Assembly: GCF_012427845.1 (NCBI RefSeq)
Contig: NZ_CP038498.1
Location: forward strand, 2,666,001 to 2,730,000
Direction: 5' to 3'
Source of the DNA: Pectobacterium punjabense
Lineage (GTDB): Bacteria > Pseudomonadota > Gammaproteobacteria > Enterobacterales > Enterobacteriaceae
DNA: 64,000 nucleotides
The notes under the pieces are model-generated. The model searched no databases, was not told the origin of the DNA, and saw only the letters and a list, made by a program, of their open reading frames with translations. A program made the translations under genes and the position numbers. Of this stretch, positions 45,731 to 55,313 are shown piece after piece. Position 1 is the first letter of the stretch; each line of letters begins with the position of its first letter.

Positions 45731-48403
45731 TTACAACATATTGCGGATAACGTAATGCAGGATGCCGTCATGCTGGTAATAGGTCAGCTCATTACGAGTG
45801 TCAATGCGGCAGCGGGTCTTGATCGTCCGCGTATTGCCATCCGCCCCCGTGATGTTTACCTCAACGGTGGCACCCGGTGTCAGTTGATTTAATCCCGTGA
45901 TCGAGATTTTTTCATCCCCGGTTAATTGCAGCGTTTTACGCGTCACGCCATCAGGAAACTCCAGCGGCAGAATCCCCATTCCAATCAGATTAGAGCGGTG
46001 GATACGCTCGAACGATTCGGCGATCACCACGCGGACGCCCAACAAACGAGGGCCTTTTGCTGCCCAGTCGCGGCTAGAACCGGAGCCGTACTCTTTACCG
46101 GCAAACAGCGCCAGCGGGATAGTGTCGTCCTTGTAGCGCATCGCCGCGTCATAGATCGTCATCTCATTCTGCGACGGAATATGGCGGGTATAGCCGCCCT
46201 CTTTACCCGGCACCATCTCATTACGGATACGAATGTTGGCAAAGGTGCCGCGCATCATCACTTCATGGTTACCGCGCCTTGAACCATAAGAGTTAAACGC
46301 TGTGGTTTCGACGCCGCGCTCCAGCAAGTATTTCCCTGCCGGACTATCGCGTTTGATATTACCCGCCGGAGAGATATGGTCGGTTGTGACCGAGTCTCCC
46401 AGCATCGCCAGAATGCGCGCGTTGTGGATATCCTGAACCGGTTCTGGTTCTTTCTCCATATCAAGAAAGAAAGGCGTTTGACGAATATAGGTCGACTCTT
46501 GCGGCCATTGATAGGTGGGGTTGTTGTCGACCTCAATGTCCTGCCACTCCTGCGTTCCTTCAAACACCGCCGCATATTGTTGGTGAAACATACCAGCACT
46601 GACGTTCAGTACCGCATCTGCCACCGCTTTCGTCGAAGGCCAAATATCTTTCAGATAGACCGCTTTGCCATCACGATCTTCCCCCAATGGTTCTTGCGTC
46701 AGATCGACATTCATATTTCCCGCCAGCGCATACGCAACCACCAGCGGCGGTGAAGCCAGCCAGTTTGTCTTCACCAGCGGATGAATACGGCCTTCAAAGT
46801 TACGGTTACCAGACAACACCGCGCCGACCGTCAGGTCACCTGCTTTTATCGCGGCTTCAATCGCATCCGGCAGCGGGCCAGAGTTACCAATACAGGTGGT
46901 ACAGCCGTAGCCCACTAGATTAAACCCCAATTCATCGAGATACGGCGTCAGTCCCGCTTTCGCATAGTAATCCGTGACAACCCGTGAGCCCGGTGCCAGC
47001 GAGGTTTTGACCCACGGCTTGGTTTTCAGACCGCGCTCTACCGCATTTTTTGCCAGTAACCCGGCCGTCATCAGCACGCTCGGGTTAGAGGTATTGGTGC
47101 AGGAGGTGATCGCTGCAATCACGACCGCACCCTGCTGTAAGCGGTGCGTTTCGCCTTCCAACGTGAATTCTTCATAGTCAGAGCGATTCTTCACCGTGCT
47201 GACATCCAGTTCCCGACTGGCGTTGAACGCTTCCGGCACACCCGCTAAAGGGACACGATCCTGCGGACGCTTCGGCCCCGCCAGACTGGTTTCTACCGTT
47301 GCTAAATCCAGCGCGAGCTGGCTGGTAAATACCGGTTCATCCCCGGTATGACGCCACAGCCCTTGCAGCTTACTGTAGGCTTCCACCAGCGCAATCTGTT
47401 CTTCCGCACGGTTGGTCAACCGCATGTAGTCCAACGTGATGTTATCGATAGGAAAGAAGCCACAGGTCGCACCATATTCCGGTGCCATGTTGGCGATGGT
47501 TGCGCGATCCGCCAGCGGCAGCGAATCCAGTCCATCACCGTAAAATTCCACAAACTTGCCGACCACACCGTGTTTACGCAACATCTGCGTGACCGTCAGA
47601 ACCAGATCGGTGGCGGTAATCCCTTCACGCATTTTTCCGCTTAATTTCACACCAACGACATCGGGGATCAGCATCGAAACAGGCTGCCCCAGCATCGCTG
47701 CCTCGGCTTCTATCCCGCCGACACCCCAACCGAGTACGCCTAAGCCGTTAATCATGGTGGTGTGCGAATCGGTCCCTACCAATGTATCAGGGTAGGCGAA
47801 CTGCTTGTCGCCCTGCTTTTCGTACCAGATGGCCTTGGCGAGATACTCCAGATTCACCTGATGGCAAATCCCAGTTCCCGGTGGTACGACGCTGAAATGG
47901 CTAAAAGCATTCTGCCCCCAGCGCAAAAACTCATAACGTTCACGGTTACGCGCCATTTCCAATTGTGTGTTATCCGTTAGCGCCTGACGATCGCCAAAGT
48001 GGTCAACCGTAACCGAGTGATCGATAACCAAATCGACTGGCGACAACGGGTTAACCTTATTCACATCGCCGCCCAGCCTTTTCACCGCAGCGCGCATCGC
48101 GGCTAGGTCGACCACGGCAGGCACGCCGGTAAAGTCCTGCATCAATACACGCGCAGGACGATAGGCAATTTCCCGATCGACGTGACCGGTTTTCAGCCAG
48201 TCCACCACTGCCTGAAGATCGTCCTGCTCTACGGTGTCGCCGTCCTGGTGACGTAATAAATTTTCCAGCAAGACCTTGAGTGACTTCGGTAATTTATCGA
48301 TATTACCCAGCGTTTTCGCCGCCTTCGGCAGGCTGTAGTAATGGTAAATCTGCTGTTGTACCGTCAGTGTGTCCAGACAAGTGTCGCGAAGGTGTGATGA
48401 CAT
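45731..48403 (-). CDS. acnA: Aconitate hydratase A
   Basis: An 890-residue aconitase (E. coli AcnA 891) of the IRP1-like type. The [4Fe-4S] cysteines are in TSCTNTSNP and the GCTTCIGNSGP motif. LVGTDSHTTMINGLGVLGWGVGGIEAEAAMLGQP and the swivelling-domain SRDWAAKGPRLLGVRVVIAESFERIHRSNLIGMGILPLEF are characteristic. I chose ATG 48403 (MSSHLRDTCLDTL), with GGGAGGAAGC upstream, over the ATG four codons earlier. It keeps the ribA-acnA neighbourhood of E. coli. It serves the TCA cycle in stationary phase and under oxidative stress in E. coli. Confidence 0.97.
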   Translation of the reverse strand: MSSHLRDTCLDTLTVQQQIYHYYSLPKAAKTLGNIDKLPKSLKVLLENLLRHQDGDTVEQDDLQAVVDWLKTGHVDREIAYRPARVLMQDFTGVPAVVDLAAMRAAVKRLGGDVNKVNPLSPVDLVIDHSVTVDHFGDRQALTDNTQLEMARNRERYEFLRWGQNAFSHFSVVPPGTGICHQVNLEYLAKAIWYEKQGDKQFAYPDTLVGTDSHTTMINGLGVLGWGVGGIEAEAAMLGQPVSMLIPDVVGVKLSGKMREGITATDLVLTVTQMLRKHGVVGKFVEFYGDGLDSLPLADRATIANMAPEYGATCGFFPIDNITLDYMRLTNRAEEQIALVEAYSKLQGLWRHTGDEPVFTSQLALDLATVETSLAGPKRPQDRVPLAGVPEAFNASRELDVSTVKNRSDYEEFTLEGETHRLQQGAVVIAAITSCTNTSNPSVLMTAGLLAKNAVERGLKTKPWVKTSLAPGSRVVTDYYAKAGLTPYLDELGFNLVGYGCTTCIGNSGPLPDAIEAAIKAGDLTVGAVLSGNRNFEGRIHPLVKTNWLASPPLVVAYALAGNMNVDLTQEPLGEDRDGKAVYLKDIWPSTKAVADAVLNVSAGMFHQQYAAVFEGTQEWQDIEVDNNPTYQWPQESTYIRQTPFFLDMEKEPEPVQDIHNARILAMLGDSVTTDHISPAGNIKRDSPAGKYLLERGVETTAFNSYGSRRGNHEVMMRGTFANIRIRNEMVPGKEGGYTRHIPSQNEMTIYDAAMRYKDDTIPLALFAGKEYGSGSSRDWAAKGPRLLGVRVVIAESFERIHRSNLIGMGILPLEFPDGVTRKTLQLTGDEKISITGLNQLTPGATVEVNITGADGNTRTIKTRCRIDTRNELTYYQHDGILHYVIRNML

Positions 48404-48822
48404 GCTTCCTCCCAAATTAACTTGCTATACCCGTCATACTTCAAGTGGTATGTGCATTGGCTGCGTTCACATACTCAGCCCGTCGTGGGCCTCGCCCTAA
48501 GGGCCGCTGCGAGCAGCGTTCAAATCTGCTCCAGGCAGATTTGCCACCCGAATCACTTACTTGTCGGGCGATTAATGAATAACCAGCCTGAGCTTGCGGT
48601 CTTATTTAAAGATAACACAAACAAAAAATAACGTTTTTGCAACAAGACGATATAAACGCAACGATAGCCGTTAGCTATTGAAAAGAAGCGCATCGGAATA
48701 AATACACATGGAAACGAGAATGGATGGAAAACAACAGCGGCAACGGGTGAAGGCTACGAAAGGCAATATAAAGAAGAACGGCCCGAAGGCCGCCTATCTC
48801 AGCACATTAATCTGACGCGAAT
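48404..48822. other. Intergenic region upstream of acnA
   Basis: This 419-bp region should hold the acnA promoter (minus strand). Roughly 48425-48575 is occupied by a repeat-like element (next entry). The rest (48600-48822) is a plain AT-rich stretch in which I see no gene; a short plus-strand reading there lacks a ribosome-binding site. Confidence 0.5.
48425..48575. repeat. Enterobacterial dispersed repeat, probably truncated
   Basis: The segment begins TATACCCGTCATACTTCAAG and continues with GGCTGCGTTCAC, which is the left end of a dispersed palindromic element common in Pectobacterium, Serratia and Yersinia relatives. It then has hairpins CAAATCTGC/GCAGATTTG (48521-48543) and GCTGC/GCAGC (48506-48517), and ACCCGAATCACTTACTTG. 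The usual right end (AACTCGAATTATT...) is not seen, so the copy is likely truncated or a variant. The match is from memory. Confidence 0.6.
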
Positions 48823-50106
48823 TTAAACATTTCCGGTTGCCATCACAGAGGCCTCTTCGTCGGAATGGTCATGGTTTTGTTCTAGTTTGGCAACAACCGC
48901 TGTCGCCATGCCGTTGCCAATCACATTGGTCGCCGTGCGGCCCATATCCAGGAACTGATCGATACCAATAATCAGCAAGATACCCGCTTCGGGTAAGCCG
49001 AACATCGGCAGCGTGGCTGCCACTACCACCACCGCTGCGCGAGCGACGCCTGCCATGCCTTTACTCGTGATCATCAGCGTCAGCAGAATCAGCATCTGTT
49101 GCGTCAAACTTAGGTGGATGTTGTAGGCCTGTGCGATAAACAGAATCGCAAAAGCCTGATAGATCATCGAGCCGACAAGGTTAAAGGAATACCCCAACGG
49201 GAGTACGAAACTGGTGATTTTTTTAGGAACGCCGAACTCGCTCAGCGCCTCCATTGTTTTCGGATAGGCCGCTTCGCTACTTGCGGTAGCAAACGCCAGC
49301 ATACTGGGCTCACGTAGCAATTTGATCAGCCCCCAGGTTGCTTTCTTCCCGAGGAACAGTGCACCAGCACCGAACATTAACCCCCACAGCAGCGCCAACC
49401 CAATATAGAACTCACCAATAACTTTGCCAAAGTCAAAGAGCAGCCCCAGACCTTCGGTCGTAATAGAAGATGCTAATGAGGAAAATACCGCCAAAGGCGC
49501 TAAACGCATGACATAATCCGTCACCCGAAACATCACTTTCGCCAGTTCTTCTATCATCGACTCCATCGTGACGGCATGCTTATTTTGGCCTTTCACAAAG
49601 GCCAGTGCCGAACCGAAAAACATGGAGAACACCAGGATCTGTAATATTTCGTTATTCGCCATTGCTTCGACGATGCTGCGTGGAAATATATGGGCAATAA
49701 AGCTTTTCAGTGTAAACCCGCCCGTGCTCACGCCCGCATCTACCTGTACCGATGCACTGGGTATTTCAAGATTCATTCCTACGCCTGGCTCAAAAATATT
49801 TGCCAACAACATGCCAATAAAAAGAGAAACCAGTGAAGAGCAAATAAACCACACCATGGCTTTCAGCCCTATTCGGCCGACGGAAGAAGAGTTCCCCATG
49901 CTAGCCAGACCAGAGACCAGCGTTGCAAATACCAATGGCGCAATGATCATTTTTATCAGACGAAGAAAAACATCGGTCACTAAATTAAAATAGGACACCA
50001 CCTCTTTGGCTTCCTGCGCAGTCAATAAAGCGTGGCAAGCTCCGCCAACAATAATTCCTAAAACAATAGCCAAGGCTATAAAAAATAATAACCGGTTTTT
50101 TTTCAT
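48823..50106 (-). CDS. Dicarboxylate/amino acid:cation symporter (DAACS)
   Basis: A 427-residue carrier of the glutamate/dicarboxylate (DctA/GltP) family with about eight membrane helices and hairpins. Key segments are LRLIKMIIAPLVFATLVSGLASMG, FATASSEAAYPKTMEALSEFGVPKKITSFVLPLGYSFNLVGSMIYQ, ITSKGMAGVARAAVVVVAATL and IDQFLDMGRTATNVIGNGMATAVVAK. These differ from E. coli DctA at several places (for instance AYPK instead of ALPR and NLVGSMIY instead of NLDGTSIY), so it may be a different subfamily; the substrate is open. The start is ATG 50106, with GAGG five bases upstream. The gene stands alone with a long upstream region. Confidence 0.88.
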   Translation of the reverse strand: MKKNRLLFFIALAIVLGIIVGGACHALLTAQEAKEVVSYFNLVTDVFLRLIKMIIAPLVFATLVSGLASMGNSSSVGRIGLKAMVWFICSSLVSLFIGMLLANIFEPGVGMNLEIPSASVQVDAGVSTGGFTLKSFIAHIFPRSIVEAMANNEILQILVFSMFFGSALAFVKGQNKHAVTMESMIEELAKVMFRVTDYVMRLAPLAVFSSLASSITTEGLGLLFDFGKVIGEFYIGLALLWGLMFGAGALFLGKKATWGLIKLLREPSMLAFATASSEAAYPKTMEALSEFGVPKKITSFVLPLGYSFNLVGSMIYQAFAILFIAQAYNIHLSLTQQMLILLTLMITSKGMAGVARAAVVVVAATLPMFGLPEAGILLIIGIDQFLDMGRTATNVIGNGMATAVVAKLEQNHDHSDEEASVMATGNV

Positions 50107-50996
50107 AGTAACCTCATGGTAATGAGTAAATTCAGGCAATACACATTATTAGCAACAGTGAGCCGCCTGACACACAATTGCACGCAACGTACGGTTTATC
50201 CGATTTTCGTCGTATTATCTGTGTGTTGGTATAATGCTCATCTCTACTCGATGAGAGCGTTTATTTTTCCAGCACTGCCGGGGAATGTTTTAACGACACG
50301 TGACGTATAATTGGAAATGTCGTAAGTAATTAATATTATGTGTTCGCTAAGAGAATCGTTGTGCATAGCTACCCCTCATTTGTTACACATGAAAAAATAA
50401 AGGGGTAATTCAGTCGAAATAAAACAAAAAAGACAACCATCCATACCCTTTCCTATTTCCAAAAATATTAATTAGACGCTAACGATGGAGAAATAACTTA
50501 AATTGACGCTATCATGAAAAATACGAAACCTGTCACTAATGAAATTTTTCTTATCAATAAATTTAGTAATAATTAATTAACTTCGATTACTCTCTCGGTG
50601 AAAAACATCATTCACATAGTTGATTTAACAAAATTTGCTCCCAAAAACAGACGGAATGCTTTATTTAGTCGTTTTACCCGCACTATCGTCTCTTCCACCT
50701 GCATCGTCTCTGGTGGCCAGTGAGCGATCCGTACCACCATCTGTTGTATGTATTACATGTGACATTGTTCTCTGCATGGGGTGCTCAAACCCACAACGTC
50801 GCCCGAGGATGGCATGATAATTTGCCTTTACTCCGTCAAAATCGCCCAAGTCTCATACGGCAGTCATACATAAGGAGTATTTTGGAAGAAGCCTCACACT
50901 CTATCGTTACGTTTTGTTGTAAAAAAACGACATGTCGTCATTCAACAATCATCAGCGCATGTGTTGGTGGAAAAATAATAATAGAAAGGGGTCTTC
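50107..50996. other. Long intergenic region between dicarboxylate carrier and gstA
   Basis: About 890 bp with no gene I can support. 50340-50640 is strongly AT-rich. 50650-50870 is GC-richer and has short open readings on both strands, none with a family match, a good ribosome-binding site or a typical start context; it could be the remnant of a lost gene. The final 60 bases hold the gstA leader (AGAAAGGGGTCTTC before ATG 50997). Confidence 0.5.
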
Positions 50997-51605
50997 ATGA
51001 AACTGTTTTACAAGGCTGAAAGCAGTTCTCTTTTTACGCACATCGTTTTGCTCGAATCCAAATTGGAGTTCAAACTGGAGAAGGTCAATCTACGCACGAA
51101 AAAAACAGAGCGTGGTATCGACTATATGTCCATCAATCCAAAGGGAATGGTGCCAGCGTTAGAACTCGATGACGGCTCGATCCTAACTGAAGGCGTCGCT
51201 ATTGCTGAATACATCGCCGATCTGGTTCCACACTGTAACCTTATCGCCCCCACCGGGAGTATGGCACGCTACCATACGATTGAATGGCTGAATTACATTT
51301 CTGCTGAATTGCATAAAACGTTTACGCCGATTTTCCGCCCCGGCACGCCGGAAACGTATAAAGAACTATTGACTGAGTATTTGCAGGTCAAATTCCGTTA
51401 TATCAATCTGGTGCTGAGTGAACAAAATTATCTGGTCGCCAACCGCTTCAGTATCGCCGATGCCTATCTGTTTACCGTAATGCGCTGGGCGCAGTCGTTA
51501 AAGCTGGATATGTTCCGCTACCCTGCGCTGGCCGCCTATCTCGACCATATTGCCGAGCGACCTTCCGTCGCTACCGCGCTAAAGGTTGAAAGGTTGAAAG
51601 GTTGA
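50997..51605 (+). CDS. gstA: Beta-class glutathione S-transferase, Cys10-to-Ser variant
   Basis: A 202-residue glutathione transferase colinear with E. coli GstA (201). The thioredoxin-like N-terminal domain has INPKGMVPALELDDGSILTEGVAIAEYIADLVP. The all-helical C-terminal domain has EWLNYISAELHKTFTPIFRP and FSIADAYLFTVMRWA. The residue aligned with the catalytic Cys10 of bacterial beta-class enzymes is Ser10 (KAESSSL against KPGACSL), a notable substitution. GGGG upstream serves as ribosome-binding site. The 3' end lies in a triple 8-bp repeat (51584-51607), and the stop is in the third copy. A strong terminator follows at 51622. Neighbour order gstA-pdxY-tyrS-pdxH is as in E. coli. Confidence 0.95.
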   Translation: MKLFYKAESSSLFTHIVLLESKLEFKLEKVNLRTKKTERGIDYMSINPKGMVPALELDDGSILTEGVAIAEYIADLVPHCNLIAPTGSMARYHTIEWLNYISAELHKTFTPIFRPGTPETYKELLTEYLQVKFRYINLVLSEQNYLVANRFSIADAYLFTVMRWAQSLKLDMFRYPALAAYLDHIAERPSVATALKVERLKG

Positions 51606-51607
51606 AA
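51584..51607 (+). repeat. Triple GGTTGAAA tandem repeat at gstA stop
   Basis: GGTTGAAA occurs three times head to tail at 51584-51591, 51592-51599 and 51600-51607. The gstA stop codon TGA (51603-51605) is inside the last copy. The unit length is not a multiple of three, so a change in copy number would shift the frame of the last few codons. Confidence 0.9.
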
Positions 51608-51621
51608 GAATAACATGCAAT

Positions 51622-51650
51622 CACGCCCCGAGTTTCGGGGCGTGGTTCGT
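51622..51650. terminator. Terminator between gstA and pdxY
   Basis: CACGCCCCGA (51622-51631) and TCGGGGCGTG (51635-51644) form a perfect 10-bp stem around GTT. GTTCGTTTC follows; it can serve the converging genes gstA and pdxY. Confidence 0.82.
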
Positions 51651-51651
51651 T

Positions 51652-52512
51652 TCACGACAGACGAACGGCCTGGAAATGATGGCGCGGATTGGCGATACCA
51701 TCCTGAGCAGCAACCAATTGCAGTTCGTACTCATTCATCTCTTTCGTCACCAGCATAACTTCGTACACTGCCGCCGTTGTGTGCTCCAACGCTTTATCCA
51801 ACGCGACGCCCTTCAGCAAATTCACCAGCAGCAATCCACTGGTCAAGTCGCCCACGCCAACAGGCTGGCGTTCAAACTCCACCAGCGGGCGGCTAATGTG
51901 CCAGGCATCCGTCGGCGTGACCAGCAGCATTTCGAAACTGTCTTCACGGCTTGCCGCTCGGCTAAGGTGCTTCACCAGAACGATTTTTGGCCCTTTTTCA
52001 CACAGTGCACGGGCGGTCTCCACGGCTTCCGTCACGTTATGCACGGTACGGCCACCAAGCAGCTCCAGCTCAGGCAGATTCGGCGCGATAATGTCAGCCG
52101 CGAGTAGCGACTGCTGACAGTGAAAACCAGATACGCCGGGAGCAACAATACAGCCTTTCTCCGGCGTGCCCATCACGGGGTCACAGAAGTACAACGCCTC
52201 AGGATTAGCGGCTTTTACCTGCCGAACAATATCCAGAATATGTTCACCTTGCTCAGCAGAGCCGATATAACCACTCAACACCGCATTACACGTTTTCAGT
52301 TTGTCGATATTCGCAATACCCTGTACCACTTCAGTCAAGTGGCTGGCAGGCATCACACACCCCGTCCAGTGGCCATATTGGGTATGGTTCGAAAATTGTA
52401 CCGTATTCAATGGCCAAACGTTTGCGCCCATCCGACGCATTGGAAACTCTGCCGCGCTATTGCCCGCATGACCAAAAACGACGTGTGATTGGATGGAAAG
52501 TATATTTTTCAT
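51652..52512 (-). CDS. pdxY: Pyridoxal kinase PdxY
   Basis: A 286-residue ribokinase-fold enzyme (E. coli 287) that phosphorylates pyridoxal in vitamin B6 salvage. The N-terminus [44 protein letters not shown] is the PdxY pattern. YFCDPVMG and the C-terminal [15 protein letters not shown] motif (catalytic Asp region) are clear. Order gstA-pdxY-tyrS matches E. coli, and PdxH, the other B6 salvage enzyme, lies two genes away. An 84-bp gap with a hairpin separates it from tyrS. Confidence 0.96.
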   Translation of the reverse strand: MKNILSIQSHVVFGHAGNSAAEFPMRRMGANVWPLNTVQFSNHTQYGHWTGCVMPASHLTEVVQGIANIDKLKTCNAVLSGYIGSAEQGEHILDIVRQVKAANPEALYFCDPVMGTPEKGCIVAPGVSGFHCQQSLLAADIIAPNLPELELLGGRTVHNVTEAVETARALCEKGPKIVLVKHLSRAASREDSFEMLLVTPTDAWHISRPLVEFERQPVGVGDLTSGLLLVNLLKGVALDKALEHTTAAVYEVMLVTKEMNEYELQLVAAQDGIANPRHHFQAVRLS

Positions 52513-52563
52513 TAGATATGACTCAAACCCTTGCCAGCGCCTATGCGCCTCAACTTACCAGAA

Positions 52564-52583
52564 GAAAGGGAGCTAACGCTCCC
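52564..52583 (-). terminator. Terminator of tyrS
   Basis: AAGGGAGC (52564-52571) and GCTCCCTT (52576-52583) form a perfect 8-bp stem around TAAC. On the minus strand the stem ends in TTTCTTCTGG. It lies 14 bases past the tyrS stop. Confidence 0.82.
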
Positions 52584-52596
52584 TTATCGGTGATGC

Positions 52597-53874
52597 TTAT
52601 GCTTGCCAGCAGATCAGGCAATAGTGCTTTTTACCGCGACGCAATAAGGTGTAGCGATCAAACAGACGGTCAGCAGCACTGAAGATATATTCAGGATTCG
52701 CCTGTTTTTCACCGTTAATCGTTACCGCATTCGACGCGATCATCGTGCGCGCTTGACCGCGTGACGGCACCAACTCGGCACTGACCAGCGCCTGTTGTAA
52801 ATCCGCGCTGTTTTCCAGTTCGATAATCGGCATGCCATCCTGAGCAAGCTGAGCAAAGTCGTCCTGCGTCATATCCTGCAACGCGCCAGAGAACAGGCTT
52901 TGCGTGATGCGGCGCGCGGCTTCCAGACCCGATTCCCCGTGTACCATACGCGTGACTTCTTCCGCCAGCACATACTGAGCGCGTGGCGCTGTGCCGCTAT
53001 TCTTGTCTTCTTCTTCCAACGCATCGATGTCTTCGAGGCTCATGAACGTGAAGAATTTCAGGAAGCGGTACACATCGGCATCTGCCGTGTTGATCCAGAA
53101 CTGGTAGAATTTGTAAGGGCTAGTTTTGCTAGCATCCAACCAGATTGCGCCGCCTTCCGTTTTACCGAATTTCGTGCCATCAGATTTGGTGATCAGTGGC
53201 ACGGTCAAGCCGTAAACCTGCTTCTGGTTCATACGGCGCGTCAAATCGATACCGGATGTAATATTACCCCACTGGTCAGAACCACCGATTTGCAGTTCGA
53301 CGCCATGCTGCTTGTTCAGCGAGGCAAAATCATATCCCTGCAACAGGTTGTAAGAGAACTCAGTGAATGAAATACCCACATCATCACGATTTAAACGCTG
53401 CTTGACGGCTTCTTTGCTAATCATCTGATTAACCGAGAAATGTTTACCGATGTCACGCAAAAAATCCAGCACGTTCATACTACCGAACCAATCGTAGTTA
53501 TTCGCCGCAATCGCGCTGTTTTTACCGCAGTCAAAATCCAGGAAGGGAGAAACCTGACGACGAATTTTTTCTACCCATTCGCCCACGGTTTCAGCCGTGT
53601 TCAGTTTACGCTCTGTGGCTTTAAAGCTTGGGTCCCCAATCAGTCCTGTCGCCCCACCGACCAGCGCAACAGGCTGGTGCCCAGACAGTTGGAAGCGTTT
53701 CAGGCAGAGCAGTGGCACCAGATGCCCCAAATGCAAGCTGTCAGCGGTAGGATCAAAACCGCAATACAGTGCAATTGGCCCTTGCGCCAGCCGCTCTGCT
53801 AACGCTTCCTCATCCGTCACCTGGGCAATCAAGCCCCGCTCTTGCAATTGTTTAATCAGGTTACTACTCGCCAT
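52597..53874 (-). CDS. tyrS: Tyrosyl-tRNA synthetase
   Basis: A 425-residue class I synthetase (E. coli 424). The HIGH-type motif is HLGH in [14 protein letters not shown], and the KMSKS-type motif is [22 protein letters not shown] and the C-terminal S4-like domain ([22 protein letters not shown]) are conserved. I chose [14 protein letters not shown] (53874), the same start as E. coli, over the codon at 53886. It is in the pdxH-tyrS-pdxY order of E. coli. Confidence 0.97.
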   Translation of the reverse strand: MASSNLIKQLQERGLIAQVTDEEALAERLAQGPIALYCGFDPTADSLHLGHLVPLLCLKRFQLSGHQPVALVGGATGLIGDPSFKATERKLNTAETVGEWVEKIRRQVSPFLDFDCGKNSAIAANNYDWFGSMNVLDFLRDIGKHFSVNQMISKEAVKQRLNRDDVGISFTEFSYNLLQGYDFASLNKQHGVELQIGGSDQWGNITSGIDLTRRMNQKQVYGLTVPLITKSDGTKFGKTEGGAIWLDASKTSPYKFYQFWINTADADVYRFLKFFTFMSLEDIDALEEEDKNSGTAPRAQYVLAEEVTRMVHGESGLEAARRITQSLFSGALQDMTQDDFAQLAQDGMPIIELENSADLQQALVSAELVPSRGQARTMIASNAVTINGEKQANPEYIFSAADRLFDRYTLLRRGKKHYCLICWQA

Positions 53875-54108
53875 CGATAACTCCATTTTTATAAAAACAG
53901 GCCGTTACGTTCCCTTTGGGTTTACGCACAGAGCCGTGAGGGATGCGCAGCATACCTGTCTGCTGTCGCATAATGATTTCGCTGCTGCATTACCTTACGC
54001 AACAGACTACGAACGCCATATCGCTGGGCAATGTCCAGCCAACGCGAAACTTCATAGGATAAAGTGCCGATGGTAGGAGCGCCAGCGTTTAACACGGATA
54101 TTTCGTGA

Positions 54109-54792
54109 TTAAGGCGCTAAACGATCAATCTGCCAGCCCTCTTCCTGTCGCTGGTAGAAAAATCGGTCATGCAAGCGGTGTTCACCGCCTTGCCAGAACT
54201 CCACAGAATCGATAACGACGCGGAAGCCGCCCCAGAAACTCGGCAAAGGGACTTCGCCACTTTGGAATTTTTGCTTCAATTCTAAAAATTTGCTTTCCAG
54301 CACACCGCGCGCTGAAATCCGGCTGGACTGTTTTGATACCCACGCACCAATCTGGCTATCTTTCGGACGACTATGGAAGTATTTCAGCACCTCAAGCGTC
54401 GGCAGTTTCTCTACTCGTCCCAACACCATCACCTGCCGTTCCAGCATATGCCAGGGGAACAGCAGGCTGATACGTGGATTGTTTTCCAGATGATGCGCTT
54501 TGCGGCTGCCCATATTGGTATAAAACACCATGCCTTTTTCATCATAGTGTTTGAGCAGAACGATGCGCTGATAGGGCTGCCCGTGTTCATCAACGGTCGC
54601 GACAGACATCGCAGTAGGATCGGCCAGTTTCGCTTCACAAGCCTGTTTCAGCCAGCGTTCAAATAAATCCAGCGGGTTAGCGGGGAGATCGCGACGACGA
54701 AGCCCGCCTCGCGTGTATTCGCGGCGGATGTCGGCAATATCGGCGGGTTGAATAAGAGGCGTACCGTCAGAGAGGGAGCGTTCCTGAGTCAT
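54109..54792 (-). CDS. pdxH: Pyridoxamine 5'-phosphate oxidase
   Basis: A 227-residue FMN enzyme (E. coli 218) that makes pyridoxal 5'-phosphate. Recognisable parts are [86 protein letters not shown], and the end [23 protein letters not shown]...W.IDRLAP. The start is ATG 54792 ([10 protein letters not shown]); a longer reading extends from 54867 but is not family-like. It is separated from tyrS by 234 bp, so it has its own promoter or shares the mliC transcript. Confidence 0.96.
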   Translation of the reverse strand: MTQERSLSDGTPLIQPADIADIRREYTRGGLRRRDLPANPLDLFERWLKQACEAKLADPTAMSVATVDEHGQPYQRIVLLKHYDEKGMVFYTNMGSRKAHHLENNPRISLLFPWHMLERQVMVLGRVEKLPTLEVLKYFHSRPKDSQIGAWVSKQSSRISARGVLESKFLELKQKFQSGEVPLPSFWGGFRVVIDSVEFWQGGEHRLHDRFFYQRQEEGWQIDRLAP

Positions 54793-54899
54793 AATATCCT
54801 GCTGTCGCAATGTCGGGCCAGAAGCGGGCGAAAATCCCATTCTGCTCCCGTACCCGAAAAATCGCAATCAGCAGTGACACTGCTCACATTCAGCGTCAG

Positions 54900-55217
54900 T
54901 TACATCGGTGCCAACACGCAATCGTCAACAATAACGCGTTCACCCCGTTGGATAAATGCACGATCGCCTTTGCTCCAGAACGTATAGGTATCATTGCTGT
55001 ACCTGACCCCAGAAGCAGACACCACTTGAGGAAGCACCAGGCGTTCGCCGTCGAGCAGGAAACTCACCTGTGCAGGCGTTTCTCCACCCTGCTGTAGCGT
55101 GACAGTTAGCGGCATCGTGCCACATTGATAATGCAGCGTTTCCACCGTCTGTTTATGACCAAAATAGCTGCATCCGCTCAGCAGAATCAGCGCTGTCCCC
55201 GCCAGAAATTGTTTCAT
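54900..55217 (-). CDS. mliC: MliC, lysozyme-inhibitor lipoprotein
   Basis: A 105-residue lipoprotein (YdhA/MliC family) that inhibits c-type lysozyme at the outer membrane. The lipobox is ILLSGC, with lipidated Cys near residue 16. The mature part has the family beta-barrel with LHYQCGTMPLTVTL, YSNDTYTFWSKGDRAFIQRGERVIVDDC; cysteines are in place to form the disulphide. ATG 55217 follows GGAGAGAAA. It is positioned between anmK and pdxH as in E. coli. Confidence 0.93.
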   Translation of the reverse strand: MKQFLAGTALILLSGCSYFGHKQTVETLHYQCGTMPLTVTLQQGGETPAQVSFLLDGERLVLPQVVSASGVRYSNDTYTFWSKGDRAFIQRGERVIVDDCVLAPM

Positions 55218-55313
55218 TTTCTCTCCTGTTATTCTTGTCGATGGCGGCAACTGGCGCTGCCGCTCACTTAAGTTTAACAAGAGGATAACGATGAACCTCT
55301 CGGCAAAATCCGA

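Noticed and set aside
50661..50849. 62-codon minus-strand frame in the gap before gstA
   Set aside because: No homology, weak start context, competing frames on both strands; treated as noncoding or remnant.
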